Below are positions 21,446 through 33,005 of a stretch of DNA of 64,000 nt, one piece after another. Origin of the DNA: Cymodocea nodosa. Lineage: Eukaryota > Streptophyta > Magnoliopsida > Alismatales > Cymodoceaceae. Position numbers and translations under genes: made by a program. The notes under the pieces were generated by a model. The model did not search any database. It saw only the letters and a program-made list of their open reading frames with translations, and had not been told where the DNA came from. The DNA lies in assembly GCA_036874045.1 (NCBI GenBank), contig CM072343.1, forward strand, positions 5,166,001 to 5,230,000, given 5' to 3'. Within the stretch, counting starts at the first letter, position 1, and each line of letters starts with the position of its first letter.

Positions 21446-22300
21446 TTATTGCTTTGGATCCACTGCAACACTTGAATCATCCATTTCAAGTTTAGTGCTT
21501 GAGCTCATTGGAGTATTTGCAGGTTTGATGTTTTCATAACCAAATTTCTTCAACATCTCTTTGCAGTATTTCTCTTGGTTGACAAAGATGCCATTTTGAA
21601 CTTGATGAATCTGTAATCCTAAGAAAAACTTCAATTCTCCCATCATGCTCATTTCAAATTTATTTTTCATCAAATTTTGAAATCCATGATAGAGTTCTTC
21701 TAAAGTGGCTCCAAAAATTATATCATCAACATATATCTGAACAATCAAAATGTACAAATCAAAAGTTTTGATAAACAAAGTGCTATCCACTTTGCCTATA
21801 GAGAAATTGTTTTCAGTTAAGAACTTTTTCAATTTCTCATACCAAGCCCTAGGTGCCTGTTTCAGATCATATAAAGCCTTTCTTAGTTTGTAGACATGAT
21901 CTGGCTTGACTTCATCTTCAAATCCAGGAGGTTGTTTAACAAACACTTCTTCCTGAATTTCTCCATTTAAAAAGGCACTTTTCACATCCATCTGAAATAA
22001 TCTTATCTTCATACTACTTGCAAAAGTAAGCAACATTTTGATAGCTTCTATTCTAGCTATAGGTGCAAAAGTTTCTTCATAGTCAATACCTTCCTGCTGA
22101 TTATAGCCTTGTGCAACTAGTCGAGCTTTATTTCTGAGTATGTTACCTTCTTCATCTAATTTGTTTTTGAAAATCCATTTAGTTCCAATGATGGATTTTC
22201 TTGTAGGTTTTTCTACTAGTTTCCAAACATTATTTTTCTGGAACTGATTTAATTCTTCCTACATAGCCATTGTCTAGTAGATATCCTTACAAGCTTCATC
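21446..22300 (-). pseudogene. B reverse transcriptase (fossil)
   Basis: The frame at 21446-22036 holds the RT palm: FQMDVKSAFLNGEIQEEVFV, KQPPGFED, YKLRKALYDLKQAPRAWYEK, the catalytic YVDD in VQIYVDDIIFGAT, and MMGELKFFLGLQIHQ. Upstream coding sequence to about 22300 has the GTKWIFKNK and ARLVAQGY finger motifs. Not in a single reading frame. Confidence 0.9.
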
Positions 22301-22492
22301 TACTGATTTTGGCTCTATTTCTGACACAAATGCACAAAAATTGCAGATATCTTGTGCTTTACTTCGAGTTTGTACCCCTTTAGATATATTTCCAATTATT
22401 TGTTCCACGGGATGATCAGATCTGAACTTCCAACTGTTATGCTTCTAAAACCTATGGTTATGATTCTAGTCTGAAGCTTGGGATTTGAGTGT

Positions 22493-22807
22493 CTACTTGC
22501 GGTTATCATCTTTAAAGTGTTCATTATCACTATCACTGTTAATCTTCAAATTTTTTAAATTATGTATCAGATCTTCATCAAACTGAACATTTATACTTTC
22601 TTCTACTCTTCTGTCTTTGGCAAAATATACTCTGTAAGCTTTGCTTCTGGATGAGTATCCAACAAGTATGGTAGGTTCAAACTTTGCATCAAACTTGTCT
22701 TTAGCATTTCCAGTGTTTAAGGCAAAGCATTTGCATCCAAATGTATTGAAGTAACCAACATTTGGAGTCTTATCAAACCAAATTTCAAATGATGTCTTCT
22801 TCAACAT
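22493..22807 (-). CDS. B integrase C-terminal piece (fossil)
   Basis: A 104-codon frame with FEIWFDKTPNVGYFNTFGCK, ILVGYSSRSKAYRVYF and NVQFDE, the conserved C-terminal stretch of copia integrases that links to RT. Confidence 0.87.
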   Translation of the reverse strand: MLKKTSFEIWFDKTPNVGYFNTFGCKCFALNTGNAKDKFDAKFEPTILVGYSSRSKAYRVYFAKDRRVEESINVQFDEDLIHNLKNLKINSDSDNEHFKDDNRK

Positions 22808-22861
22808 AGATCTAATGTGAGTTCTATTGAAAATGTGACAAGCTATTCCTACAGCTTCTAC

Positions 22862-23434
22862 CTAGAGAAATTTTGGTAGATCAGTGGCATTCAACATAGT
22901 TCTACCCATTTCTTGCAATGTCCTATTTTTCCTTTCCACAACTCCATTTTGAGCTGGAGTTCTAGGATAGGAAAATTCATGCAGAATTTCGAATGAATTG
23001 CAAAGATTTTCAAATTCATAATTTTCAAATTCTCCTCCATGTTCACTTTTGATTTCCTTTACTATTAGTTCCTTCTGATTCTGAACTCTTATGTAGAAGT
23101 TTCTAAACTCATTGCAAGTTTCATTCTTATGTGTCAAAAATATTACCCAAGTTAATCTAGAGAAATCATCAACAATAACAAAAGTATATTTTCGACCCCC
23201 AAGACTTGATACTTGAGAAGGGCCAAACAAATCCAAATGTAGCAGTTCCAATGGCCTTTTGGTGGTAACTTCATTTTTACTGTGAAGAGAAGTTCTCTTC
23301 TGCTTCCCTAGCATACAATCACTGCACACCCTATCTTTCTTAAATGAAAGTTTAGGCAGACCTCTGACAAGATCACCCATGGATAACTTTCTGAGAGTCT
23401 TCATATTGATGTGTCCAAGTCTTTTGTAGCACAC
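22862..23434 (-). CDS. B integrase zinc domain and catalytic core (fossil)
   Basis: A 190-codon frame. The pre-integrase zinc finger (LGHINMKTLRKLSMGDLV, CSDCMLGKQ) is followed by the DDE core: HLDLFGPSQVSSLGGRKYTF with the first acidic residue, SEHGGEFEN with the second, and NGVVERKNRTLQEMGRTML with the Glu. Confidence 0.92.
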   Translation of the reverse strand: MCYKRLGHINMKTLRKLSMGDLVRGLPKLSFKKDRVCSDCMLGKQKRTSLHSKNEVTTKRPLELLHLDLFGPSQVSSLGGRKYTFVIVDDFSRLTWVIFLTHKNETCNEFRNFYIRVQNQKELIVKEIKSEHGGEFENYEFENLCNSFEILHEFSYPRTPAQNGVVERKNRTLQEMGRTMLNATDLPKFL

Positions 23435-23860
23435 CTAATCATCTTCACTAGAAGCTACCAAACAAGAATTGCTTGTAGAATTTTCATATGGAAAGTTTAA
23501 TGTATAAATTGAGCAATTTCTAATACCAGTAAATTTTATTTCATTTGTAGCTAGATTAATAATGTGACAATTTTCAACAGTAAAAGAGATTATATAACCT
23601 TGATCACATAATTGTCCTACACTTAATAAATTTTGTTTTAATCCATTTACATGCAATACATTTTCAATTATACCATTTTCAGATGTAATATTTCCTATTG
23701 CAGTTATTTTACTCTTTTCATTATTACCAAACTTAACAGATCCTGAACTTAAACTTTTAACAGAATCAAGAAAACTTTTCTCACCTATCATGTGCTTTGA
23801 GCATCTACTGTTCACAATCCATCTTGTTGTATGTGCTTGGAGCTCCTTGTCATCCTGCAA
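23435..23860 (-). CDS. B protease region (fossil)
   Basis: A 141-codon frame corresponding to the copia protease: SKHMIGEKSFLDSV, SVKFGNNEKSKITAIGN, VLHVNGLKQNLLSVGQLCD and a C-terminal segment running into the pre-integrase domain. Confidence 0.85.
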   Translation of the reverse strand: MQDDKELQAHTTRWIVNSRCSKHMIGEKSFLDSVKSLSSGSVKFGNNEKSKITAIGNITSENGIIENVLHVNGLKQNLLSVGQLCDQGYIISFTVENCHIINLATNEIKFTGIRNCSIYTLNFPYENSTSNSCLVASSEDD

Positions 23861-23899
23861 ATTATACTGAAATTAAGGCTTTTGGTACCCAAATCTTCT

Positions 23900-25415
23900 T
23901 GGGTCCAGTAGAGTTAGTCCTTAAAACATTAAATTTATTACCTCTTGGCAACCACATATGACTTGATCTTCTTTTGATGGCAAACACAGTGGTGCCATCT
24001 CTATATGATCGAATCATTCCACGACAATAAGGTACTTCCTGTGGTGTAGCATACCCTAGGCCATATTTACTTCCATTAGGTCGTTGAGATCCTATAATTT
24101 TATTTAGTCATTTTTGACCTTGAGTAAATTTACATATGGTATATTTCAGATCAGATATTGTGGTTACTAAGTTTTTATTTTCTTCTTTCAATTTACAGTT
24201 ATCATAATTATATTTATCCAAGTTAGATTTCAGATTTCTATTTTCATCTACAGAAATTTCTAATTCAACTAAAGAATCTTCTAAGTAGTGATTTAACCTT
24301 TTAATTTCTTTCTTAAATTCCCTACATTTAATATATAAATTATCTACAGTAGACAAAAGACTATTAATATCTATTTCATCATGCTCATCTTCTGAACTAG
24401 AGGAAGAAGTGGAACATACCTCTTGAGCTGCAAAACACACATTTGCTACAGCTTCATCTTCAGAATCAGATGAACAACTTGATGAGCTACTGTCATCCCA
24501 TGTAGCTTTGAGTGCCATCTTCTTTTTGTCCTTCCATCTTTTCTTCTTATCTACTTGATCCTCTTCTATCTAAAATGGACAGAAAGTTTGTATGTGTCCT
24601 TACCTATTGCATTTAAAGCAAATAGGAATAGTTCTTTTAGAGGAGCTGGTCTTATTCTTTTTCTTCATGAACTTTTTGAAGTTCCTTGCCAACAACATGA
24701 TCTCATCATCATTTGAGCTTGGAGCTTCTTCTATTGAAGGAAATGCTATTTCCTTTTTCTTCTCAGCTTTCTTTTCAACAACTTGTTCCTACCCCTTCCA
24801 GTCCTTCATTTGTACTTCGTAGGCCAGAAGATTGCCCAATAGTTCTTCAACTGTGTAATTGTTGAGATCCTTAGAATCTTGGATAGATGTGGACTTTTGT
24901 TTCCACTCAACAGTTAAGCACCTCAGGATCTTCTATACCTGTTCACGAGAAGAAAATTCCTTTCCTAGGCCTCTCAGATTGTTAATAATTTCAGTAAATC
25001 TTGAAAACATTTCAGTTATGTTTTCAGTATCATTCATTTTAAATAGTTCTAATTTTCTCAATAGAATACTGATTTTTGTATCCTTTACTTGGCTTGTACC
25101 TTCGTGAGTAACTTGAAGGATTTTCCAAGCCTCATGAGCAGACTTACATGCAGATACTTTATTATATTGTTCAGTAGTTAGTGCACAATATATGGCATTC
25201 AGCCCTCTAGCATCCAACTAGATGATTCTCTCATCCTCCTCAGACCAGTTCATAACATCACTGGTTGGAAGTGTAGTTCCAAGAACAACAATCTTCTAGA
25301 GTTTTACATCAGAACTCCTAAGGAAACACTCCATTCTATTCTTCCAATAGTTATAATTGGAACCATCGAATAGAGGAGGTCTGTGGATGTTTTGTCCCTC
25401 AGCAAATTGAGCCAT
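23900..25415 (-). pseudogene. B gag (fossil)
   Basis: The gag coding region, starting at the Met codon at 25415 (MAQFAEGQN) just after the primer site. The 24933-25217 frame carries DARGLNAIYCALTTEQYNKV and WKILQVTHEGTSQVKD. A CCHC-type segment lies near 24570-24620. The 24108-24518 frame holds the ALKATWDDSSSSS acidic motif and a coiled coil. The end near 23900 encodes GPKKIWVPK. It is closely related to the intact gag of element F. Broken in several places. Confidence 0.88.
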
Positions 25416-25449
25416 AAATCCAGATGGTTAAATCTTATAATGGATTAAC

Positions 25450-25463
25450 CTACTTTGATACCA
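25450..25463 (-). other. B primer binding site
   Basis: TGGTATCAAAGTA-type site on the minus strand beside the 5' LTR edge. It is one base off the family form TGGTATCAGAGC. Confidence 0.8.
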
Positions 25464-25465
25464 AT

Positions 25466-27175
25466 TGTTAAGATCAATAGGCTCACCAGAGGGGGGGTGA
25501 ATGGTGAAGGTGTGTAAGTTTTTAAATCTTTTAACTTTGAATCGATTGATTCAACAAAAGTGAGATGAGATGAATTAAATGAAAGCAAAACAGCAAGAGG
25601 AAAATAACACACAACAAATTTTTAGGTGATTCACCAACTTGGCTAGTCCACCCCCAAGATACACTTGAACTTCACTAAGTATTCAAATACTTACAACACT
25701 TGCTTTCAAGTTGAAGCAAGAACCAACACTTAGAGCTTTCAGGTATAAGCTCAATAACCAACCTTTCTTTGTTGAGCTTCTAGGTTGAAGCTCTCAACCA
25801 ACAATGAGTTTTCAGGTAGAAACTCACGAACCAACAACTTTGAGTCTTTCTATTAGAGTTTTGGCACACGGAGCTATTTCTATAGTGAATCTTTTGAGTA
25901 TACTTGACTGTTTGTAGACTTGAGAGTGTAACTAGAATTTGTGTAGCTCACTGTATATTGTATGATCGTTATCTCTATCTGATCTTCTCTTAAACTCCTC
26001 ATATTTATACCAAAAGGTATAACGATCACATTTTTCTTTCAACGGATGTATTCTGCTGTACTTACTAAATAATTAGACCTAAATATGGTAAGTTACCGTT
26101 CTGTCTGATGTTCAGTAAGTAACCTTCCGATTTCCTTTAATTTTCGGATGGTTATATGAATAACTCACCGAAGAACGTCCATAACTTACCGATTCTTCAC
26201 TTACATCCTGTTATCTGTGTCACGTGAGGATTTAAGTTGCTCACATGAAATGTCAAGTGATCAGAGACTTGTAGTTTTAACTCACCAAAAAACTCTTGAC
26301 TTTCGGATAGTTAACTACAGTAATTCTCTGATTTTTCTTTTAAGCTTCCGATTGCTATCTCTTTAATTCTACACGTACATAAAAGAATACTTAAGTTTCA
26401 AATAGTTAGAAATGTAACTCACCGAAACTTCCTATTTTTTGGATAGTTAGCTTTCTAACTCTCCGAAAACTCATTTGAGCTTCTGTTTAGATTTCTGCAC
26501 GTGGGAAATTCAATGACTTAAGTTTCGGATAGTTAAACTGTAACTCATTAAAACTCTTTTGAAATTTTGGATGGTTATCTAACTCTTCGATTTTTCCTTT
26601 TAAGCTTTTAACTACCGTCTTCTCCATTCTGCACGTGCGTAATAGGATAACTTAAGTTCCAGAAAGTTATACCTGTAACTCACCGAAATCCTTCAAATTT
26701 TGGATAGTTATCTTTCTAACTCTTTGAAAAGTCTTTTAAGCTTCTGTCTTGGAATTCTGCACGTGGTAAATTGAATGACTTAAGTTTCAGATAGTTATAC
26801 CTATAACTCACCAAAAAAGTCGAATAATTATCTTTCTAACTCTCCAAAAAGTCCTTTAAGCTTTCGGATAGTTAACTCCTTAACTTTCCGATCATTCAAT
26901 CTTTCTTAACTGTCTGATCATTTAACTCTCTGAAAAGGTCGGATAGATATCTTTCTAACTGTCCGATAGTATTGCTACTGTTGTAAACTTGCTCTTCGGA
27001 TACTTTGATCTATAACTGTCTGATTTTCTGTAGCTACACATTCTAGGATTAACTGCAACTTGTTTGCTGCTTAGAATTATCTACCTTCTGATATTTTGCT
27101 ACGTTGACTTATCTGTGAAATACAATATGTTTCCTCACATAGGTTTTGCATTATCAAAATACTCGAGTTCTAACA
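25466..27175 (-). repeat. B 5' LTR
   Basis: 1710 bp, ends TGTTAGAACTCGAG...GATCTTAACA on the minus strand, next to the primer site. TATA-like GGTATAAATAT at 26001-26011. U3 has the same palindrome array as the 3' LTR. Confidence 0.94.
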
Positions 27176-27787
27176 TTCTTTAGATACACTTGGGTATATT
27201 TTCTAGCAACTAAGACAAAAGTTTTTGAAATGTTTAAAATGTATTGCAATCTTGTTCAAAATGAACAAAGTGTCTCTATTCAAAAACTTAGGAGTGATCA
27301 TGGTACTGAATTTGAAAATGATCTAATGGATAATTACTGTAAAGATCATGGCGTTGATCACAGATATTCTTTTTCAAGAGTACCTTCTCAAAATGGTGTT
27401 GTTAAGAGAAAGAATCGATCATTTCAGGAAATGCCCAGAACTATGCTAAATGAACATAATTTACCTCAAAATCTTTAGGCTGAAGTAGTGAATATAACTT
27501 GTTATATTATTAACAGAAGTCACCTAAGACCTCTTGTTAGTAAAATTCCTTTTGAAATTTTGTTTGATAGGGTTCCAAAAATTTCCTATATGAAACCATT
27601 TGGTTGTAAGTGTTTTATTTTTAATACTAAAGATAAAAGGGATAAATTTCAAGCCAAAGCAAATGAAGGAATTTTTGTAGGATACTCTACTAGAAGTAAA
27701 GCCTATAGAGTTTATAATAAGACTTCTAGAACCATTAAAGAAACACTTCATGTAAGCTTCAATGAAAATTCTTTTAGAGAATCTTAA
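27176..27787 (+). pseudogene. A2 integrase core and C-terminus after B (fossil)
   Basis: Begins with the right-hand TTCTT duplication. Frames at 27146-27478 and 27488-27787 hold RYTWVYFLATKTKVFEMF, KLRSDHGTEFEND (second catalytic Asp), QNGVVKRKNRSFQEM (catalytic Glu), then FEILFDRVPKISYMKPFGCK and FVGYSTRSKAYRVYN of the C-terminal domain. Confidence 0.9.
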
Positions 27788-27808
27788 TCTAAAGATGATA
27801 ATGATGAT

Positions 27809-28918
27809 ATGATCAATTTCCCAAAAGAATTAGAGATCAATAGAGAGATTGAAGATTTATCTAAGAAAATTAAAAATATGAACTTAAATGATCAAATTAA
27901 TGATCAAAGTGATGTACCTTCAGATGTTGGTGAGAATATTAAGGAAAATCATAGAAATTGGCATTATTCTTCATCACATCCCATCACTCAAGTCATTGGT
28001 AATATTAATGAGGGAGTTAAAACTAGAGCTTCAACAAATTTAAATAGTATGTGTATGTTTGTTTCTATGGTGGAACCAAAGAATATAGAAGAAGCATTAT
28101 CTGATGAAAATTGGATAGTGGCAATGTAAGATGAACTAAATCAATTCATCAGAAATGATGTTTGGGAATTAGTCTCTCCACCAAAAAATCAATCCATAAT
28201 AGGTACAAAATGGATTTTTAGAAGCAAAACTAATGAGACTGGTCAAGTTGTAAGAAACAAAGCTAGATTAGTTGCACAATGGTATACACAGGAAGAAGGA
28301 CTTGGTTATGATGAAACATTTGCTCTTGTGGCTAGGTTAGAAAGTATTAGAATATTATTGGCCTATGCTTGCTGTATGGATTTTAAACTATATCAAATGG
28401 ATGTAAAGAGTGCATTTCTAAATGGTTTAATTAATGAAGAAGTTTATGTAAAACAACCACCTGGATTTGAAGATATTAATAATCCTGACTATGTATATAA
28501 ACTAAAGAAAGCCTTATATGGTTTGAAGCAAGCACCTAGATCGTGGTATGAAAGATTATCTACTTTTCTAATAGAACAAGGATATATCATAGGAAAAATA
28601 GACCATACTCTTTTATCAAGAAAGAGGATAAAGATCAAATTATTGTTCAAATATATAATCTTTGGAGCAACTTCTAATAAACTGATAAAAATATTTTCTA
28701 AAGAGAAGACTAATCAGTTTGAAATGAGTATGATAGGGGAACTTTCATATTTTCTAGGACTTCAAATTAAGCAAATGGATAAAGGTATATTTTTAAATCA
28801 AGAAAAATATGCAATTGAAATGCTTAAGAAATTTAATTTTAATGATACAAGGATTAGAGAAACTCCTATGAGTAGAAATTTAATTTTAATGATACAAGGA
28901 TTAGAGAAACTCCTATGA
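27809..28918 (+). pseudogene. A2 linker and reverse transcriptase (fossil)
   Basis: 27809-28129 is the charged linker that precedes RT (ISHPITQVIGN-like SSHPITQVIGNINEGVKTR, EEALSDENWIVAM). From 28130 come GTKWIFRSKTNE and NKARLVAQ; the 28328-28918 frame has YQMDVKSAFLNGLINEEVYV, KKALYGLKQAPRSWYERL and MIGELSYFLGLQIKQMDKG. Broken. Confidence 0.88.
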
Positions 28919-29408
28919 GTACTTCTTTAAATTTAGATATTATGACATAGGAAAATCTATAGATCAAAGAAAATACAAAAGTATGATTGGTTCTTTACTT
29001 TATTTGATAGCTAGTAGACCTGATATTATGTTTGCTGTGTGTGCTTGTGCTAGATTTCAATCTAATCCTAAAGAATCACACTCAATTGCTGTTAAATGAA
29101 TATTTAGATATATACAAGGAACTAAAAATTTCAGACTATACTATTCTAAGGATAGTTCAATAGATCTTATAGGATATACTAATGCTGATTACATAGGATT
29201 TAAATCTGATAGAAAAAGTACCAGTAGCACATGTCAATTATTGGAAAATAATTTGGTGTCATGGTTTAGTAAAAAGCAAAACTATGTAGCACTTTCAACC
29301 ACTGAAGTTGAATATGTTGCTACTGCATTGTGTTGCACTCAGATTCTATGGATAAGGCAAACTTTAGAAGATTTTGGGTTATCTTATGATACAATTGAGA
29401 TTTATTGT
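28919..29408 (+). pseudogene. A2 RNase H (fossil)
   Basis: Shows SMIGSLLYLIASRPDIMF, ACARFQSNPKESHS, a GYTNADYIGFKSDRKSTSS-like segment, WFSKKQNYVALSTTEVEY and ILWIRQTLEDFGLSYD, closely matching the A1 RNase H. It ends where the LTR of element C begins. Confidence 0.87.
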
Positions 29409-30642
29409 TGTTAGGAATTTTGTTTTGATGATATATGCTTTATTAAAGTTTTTAAATAAGTCTAAATAATATTCTCTAAGTATAATTGTCATGTAATTAA
29501 ATGTTAATAGGTTATCAAAAAGTTTCATTTTTATTTTGGATAGTTAAAGTTTTCGGATAGTTAAAGTTTTTGAATAGTTAGATTTTTGATAGTTAAACTT
29601 TTGGATAGTTAACGTTTCATTTTTGTCGAATAGATATGTTAAAAACTCGTATAGTTAAGTTATCTGCACATGTGTTTTTAATGTTTTAAGTTGTCACGTT
29701 TTTTCCAAGTGCATTCGGTAATGAAAATCGAAGAGTTAGATAACTGTTCGAGTTTTTATATGCATGAATAGATAACTGTTCGAGTTTTATAAAATGACTA
29801 ACGAACATATAAGTTTGCTATGTTTAGTCATATGTTTTGTAGGTGCAAAAACTCGAAGAGTTACAGATAAGTGTTCGAGTTTTTACAAGACTTAAAGGAT
29901 AAGTGTTCGACTAAAATGAAAACTTAGAAGATATTCTACAAATCTCCAAGAAGATAAAGTTTCAGTGAATCTACGAGTGGAGATTGTGGAAATTCAAAAT
30001 GATAGTGGAGAAAGTGGAAATTCAAAAAGATAGTAATTTGGATTAAAGAAAAAATTAGTACATGAATTATGGATTATGGATTGTAGATTAAGTGGATGAA
30101 CATACTGAACATGAAGTCAAAGTTCGACTACAAATAGAGAGTATGAGCTACATTACAAAAAAGGATCCCAATCTCAAAAACCAAGTCTGAATATTCAATC
30201 CGGATCCCTAACTAAAAAGTTAAGTTTGAATATTCATATTCAAAAAAGTTCTCCAACATCAAAAGAAGTTCAAAATTTCAAGTAATTTCAAAAAAAGAGC
30301 TGCAAACGTAAGAAGTCTGGAAATTCGACAACTAGAGAAGAAGAGATACAGAAGCTGAGCAAAAAGAAGGAAATGAGCTGTGTGCATAAAGATCAGGTTT
30401 TATACAATTCGAAATTAGTTTTGAATAAGGACTTCATTTTTCCATTTGAATTATATATCGGACATTATTGTATCAAAACCATCAAGAAGGGAATTAAGCT
30501 GAAAAGATATTGTAAATTCTGTCTTTAAAGTTTATAAAGAATAGAATTTTATTTACGAGTGTTTTGTGCTCTTGTTTTATCCGCTGGTAATTTAATTACT
30601 AAAGACACAATTCACCCCCTCTTGTGATACAACGATCCTACA
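29409..30642 (+). repeat. C 5' LTR
   Basis: Starts TGTTAGGAATTTTG and ends CACCCCCTCTTGTG...GATCCTACA, as in the other copia families here. U3 has several CGGATAGTTA-type units (for example TTTCGGATAG at 29551-29560) in direct rather than palindromic layout. A 1234-bp LTR. Confidence 0.88.
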
Positions 30643-30759
30643 ACTGATATTAGAGCATTTATTGTTGTTAGATTACCTACGCTCTACCACAACTAGTATT
30701 AGAGCATTTATTGTTGTTAGATTGCTTACGCTCTACTACAACTAGTATCAGAGCATTTA
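30642..30759 (+). repeat. 49-bp tandem repeat carrying the primer site
   Basis: Copies at 30642-30690, 30691-30739 and a partial third at 30740-30759. Each begins with a primer-site-like stretch (AACTGATATTAGAGC, AACTAGTATTAGAGC, AACTAGTATCAGAGC), followed by CATTTATTGTTGTTAGATT and a CTACGCTCTAC block. The third copy is nearest to the family consensus TGGTATCAGAGC. Confidence 0.88.
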
Positions 30760-30834
30760 TCTAAATTAAGAGCTTTCATTTCTCTATTTAGGAATCGATT
30801 TTTCCTGTCATTTACTTAGGATCATTTGTTTAAA

Positions 30835-32094
30835 ATGGATAATACTGAAATCTTAGTTATGACTGAAGGACAGACTACTAATCATCCTCCTATGTTCGAA
30901 GGTAGCAATTATGGCTATTGGAAATATAGAATGAAAGTATTCTTTCAATCAATTGATTTCAAACTATGACATATAATTAGCAATCCTATAGTGTTAGTTA
31001 CGACTCCATATGATACTTGGACTTTTAATGAAAAGGAGCGAATGACACTGAATGCCAAAGGTTTAAACATCTTGTTTTGTGCTTTATCTCCTGATCAATT
31101 TAACAAAGTTTCTGCATATCAAACTGCATATGAGATATGGCATGCATTAGAAGTTGCCAACGAAGGTACTAACTAGGTCAAGGAATCTAAGATTAATATG
31201 TTAGTACATAAATATGAGCTTTTTAAAATACACGAAAATGAATGTATCTCTAATATGTTTTCCCGTTTTCTTGAGATTGTAAATTTATTAAAATCTTTAG
31301 GCAAGAAATTCGAGGAAAAAGACTTGGTAAGAAAGATCCTTAGATCTTTAACTAAAATTTGGTCTCAAAAGACATCTATTGAAGAGTCCAAAGATTTAAA
31401 TACATATACCCTCGATAATCTCATAGGAAATCTGACAACCTATGAAGTACAACATTTAGATCCAAAAGGGAAGAATCCTAGAAGGGATCTAGCTTTTGAG
31501 GCTGATAAAGTCTTAGAAGTCACTAGTGATTCTGACGATGATTTACTATTATTGACCAAAAAATTTAGAAATCTGTTGAAGAAATGTAGGAACTTCAGGT
31601 CAGCAAAGTCATCTGGAGATATGGAGAAGAAGTCATTCATGAAAGACAAAATCATATGCTACAAGTGCAATAGGCTAGGTCACTTTCAAACTGATTATCC
31701 TTTCAACAAAGATAAAAAGAATTCGAGGAGGAATTTCAGGGATAAGAAATTCAAAACGAGAAGGGCACTTAAAGTGACATGGGATGACTCTTTAGCTTTA
31801 CAAAGAGAAGAAACAAAGGATTCAACATCAGACAATGAATCCTCATCAACATCAGGTTTAGAAGAAAATTTGGCAAACGTATGCTTCATGGCAAAATCCA
31901 GTGAGGTATTCTCTAATCAAAATGCAAGTTTTGATGGATTACTTGTTGAATACAATAAACTGGCTAGAAAATATAAGAAAGTAAAAACAGAAGGAAAGAA
32001 TACTAGGAAAATGCTAGATGAATTTGAAAATAAGATTGATTTTCTGAACTCTACGTTGAATAAATTTAAAGAAGAAAATCAAAAGCATGCATAG
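30835..32094 (+). pseudogene. C gag (fossil)
   Basis: Starts MDNTEILVMTEGQTTNHPPM and has FEGSNYGYWKYRMKVFFQ. The frames at 30991-31176 and 31198-32094 hold LNAKGLNILFCALSPDQFNK, WHALEVANEGT, LVRKILRSLTKIWSQK, a zinc knuckle IICYKCNRLGHFQTD, RALKVTWDDSLALQ, and a coiled coil. It is a third gag lineage, distinct from A and B/F. More coiled-coil sequence continues to about 32740 (GPTQKWVPRDK). Confidence 0.87.
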
Positions 32095-32754
32095 GAAATT
32101 TTAAAGTTTACTACAATAGAAAAAAAATTGCATGTTAATTGTGAAAATTTAATTACTGATAAGAAGAAAATGATCTGTGAAATTGAAAAATTGAAACTAA
32201 CTATTACTGATTTAAATTCAGAAATTGATATGTTAAAGATTAAGGTTTGTGATCAAAAGGTTACATTAAGTTAATGGAATAATAGTCAAACCATAACAAA
32301 TGAACTTAGTAGTAAAATATCAAATGTAGAAAAAAATGGTATTGGTTTACACGATGCATCTTCTGGAAATTATATACTACATGATGGTACTGCTAAAAAT
32401 AATGTCTTTATTTCCAGTACTAAGAATAGTAAAAGAAAAACTATTCCATGTGTGATTAAAAAGGGAGATAAATATGTGCAAATTGATAAAATGCAGCATA
32501 TAAATAATAGCACATGATGCAACAATTTCAAAAGAAATTTTAAAAAAAAACAAGCTAAGTCATTTGAGAATCTTAATATTCTTGATCAATGTTCTGATAA
32601 TTATAACACTAAGAGAAATAAATGTAAGAATAATTATCAGAAGATAGATAAGTTGAAGTTTAAAAATATTGATTATTTTGATATGACTCTCTCTAAAATT
32701 CTTGGACCTACTCAGAAATGGGTTCCAAGAGATAAAATCTCTTTTTAATTATTT

Positions 32755-33005
32755 TGTAGGTACACAAATCAAAATGGATAATGGACAGTGGAGCATTTAG
32801 CCACATGACTGGAGATATACGATTACTTACAGAAGTAACAAAGACCAAGAACAGACAAGTTACCTTTGGAAATAAAAGGAAAAATAGTATTAAATTTTGT
32901 TCCTACCACAAAATAATTAGTAGATCTATTTACAAAACCCTTAGATGAGAATACCTTTTGAAAATTACGATTAGAACTTGGTATTTGTAGTTTATCTAAT
33001 GTTTA
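32755..33005 (+). pseudogene. C pol remnants (fossil)
   Basis: A short protease piece (MDSGAFSHMTGDIRLLTEV, VTFGNKRK) and the very end of an RNase H (LVDLFTKPLDENTF, LELGICSLSNV) are present. The rest of pol is not seen. Confidence 0.75.

Larger units (their letters stand above)
18671..27175 (-). mobile_element. Element B: Sirevirus-type copia with full domain set, broken
   Basis: A minus-strand element nested in A2, with LTRs at 18671-20378 (3', 1708 bp) and 25466-27175 (5', 1710 bp) and target duplication TTCTT. The interior (20379-25465) has gag, protease, integrase, RT and RNase H in copia order, then a 400-bp 3' region with repeated polypurine tracts and no env-like frame. There are about eight to ten breaks. 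The LTRs differ by a few per cent by eye. Confidence 0.95.
14446..29408 (+). mobile_element. Element A2: Sirevirus-type copia, broken, host of element B
   Basis: A plus-strand family-A element. Visible parts in order: 5' LTR (14446-15533), primer site TGGTATCAGAGC (15536-15547), gag (15734-17975), protease and integrase start (17982-18670), then after nested element B the integrase core and end (27181-27787), RT (about 28130-28918) and RNase H (about 28920-29408). It stops where element C begins, and I found no 3' LTR. It is broken more than ten times and is older than its nested element B. Confidence 0.88.

Noticed and set aside
30642-30759. tRNA gene or tRNA fragment at the primer site of element C
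   Set aside because: Only the ~12-base primer-site complement is present. There is no cloverleaf and the block is tandemly repeated.
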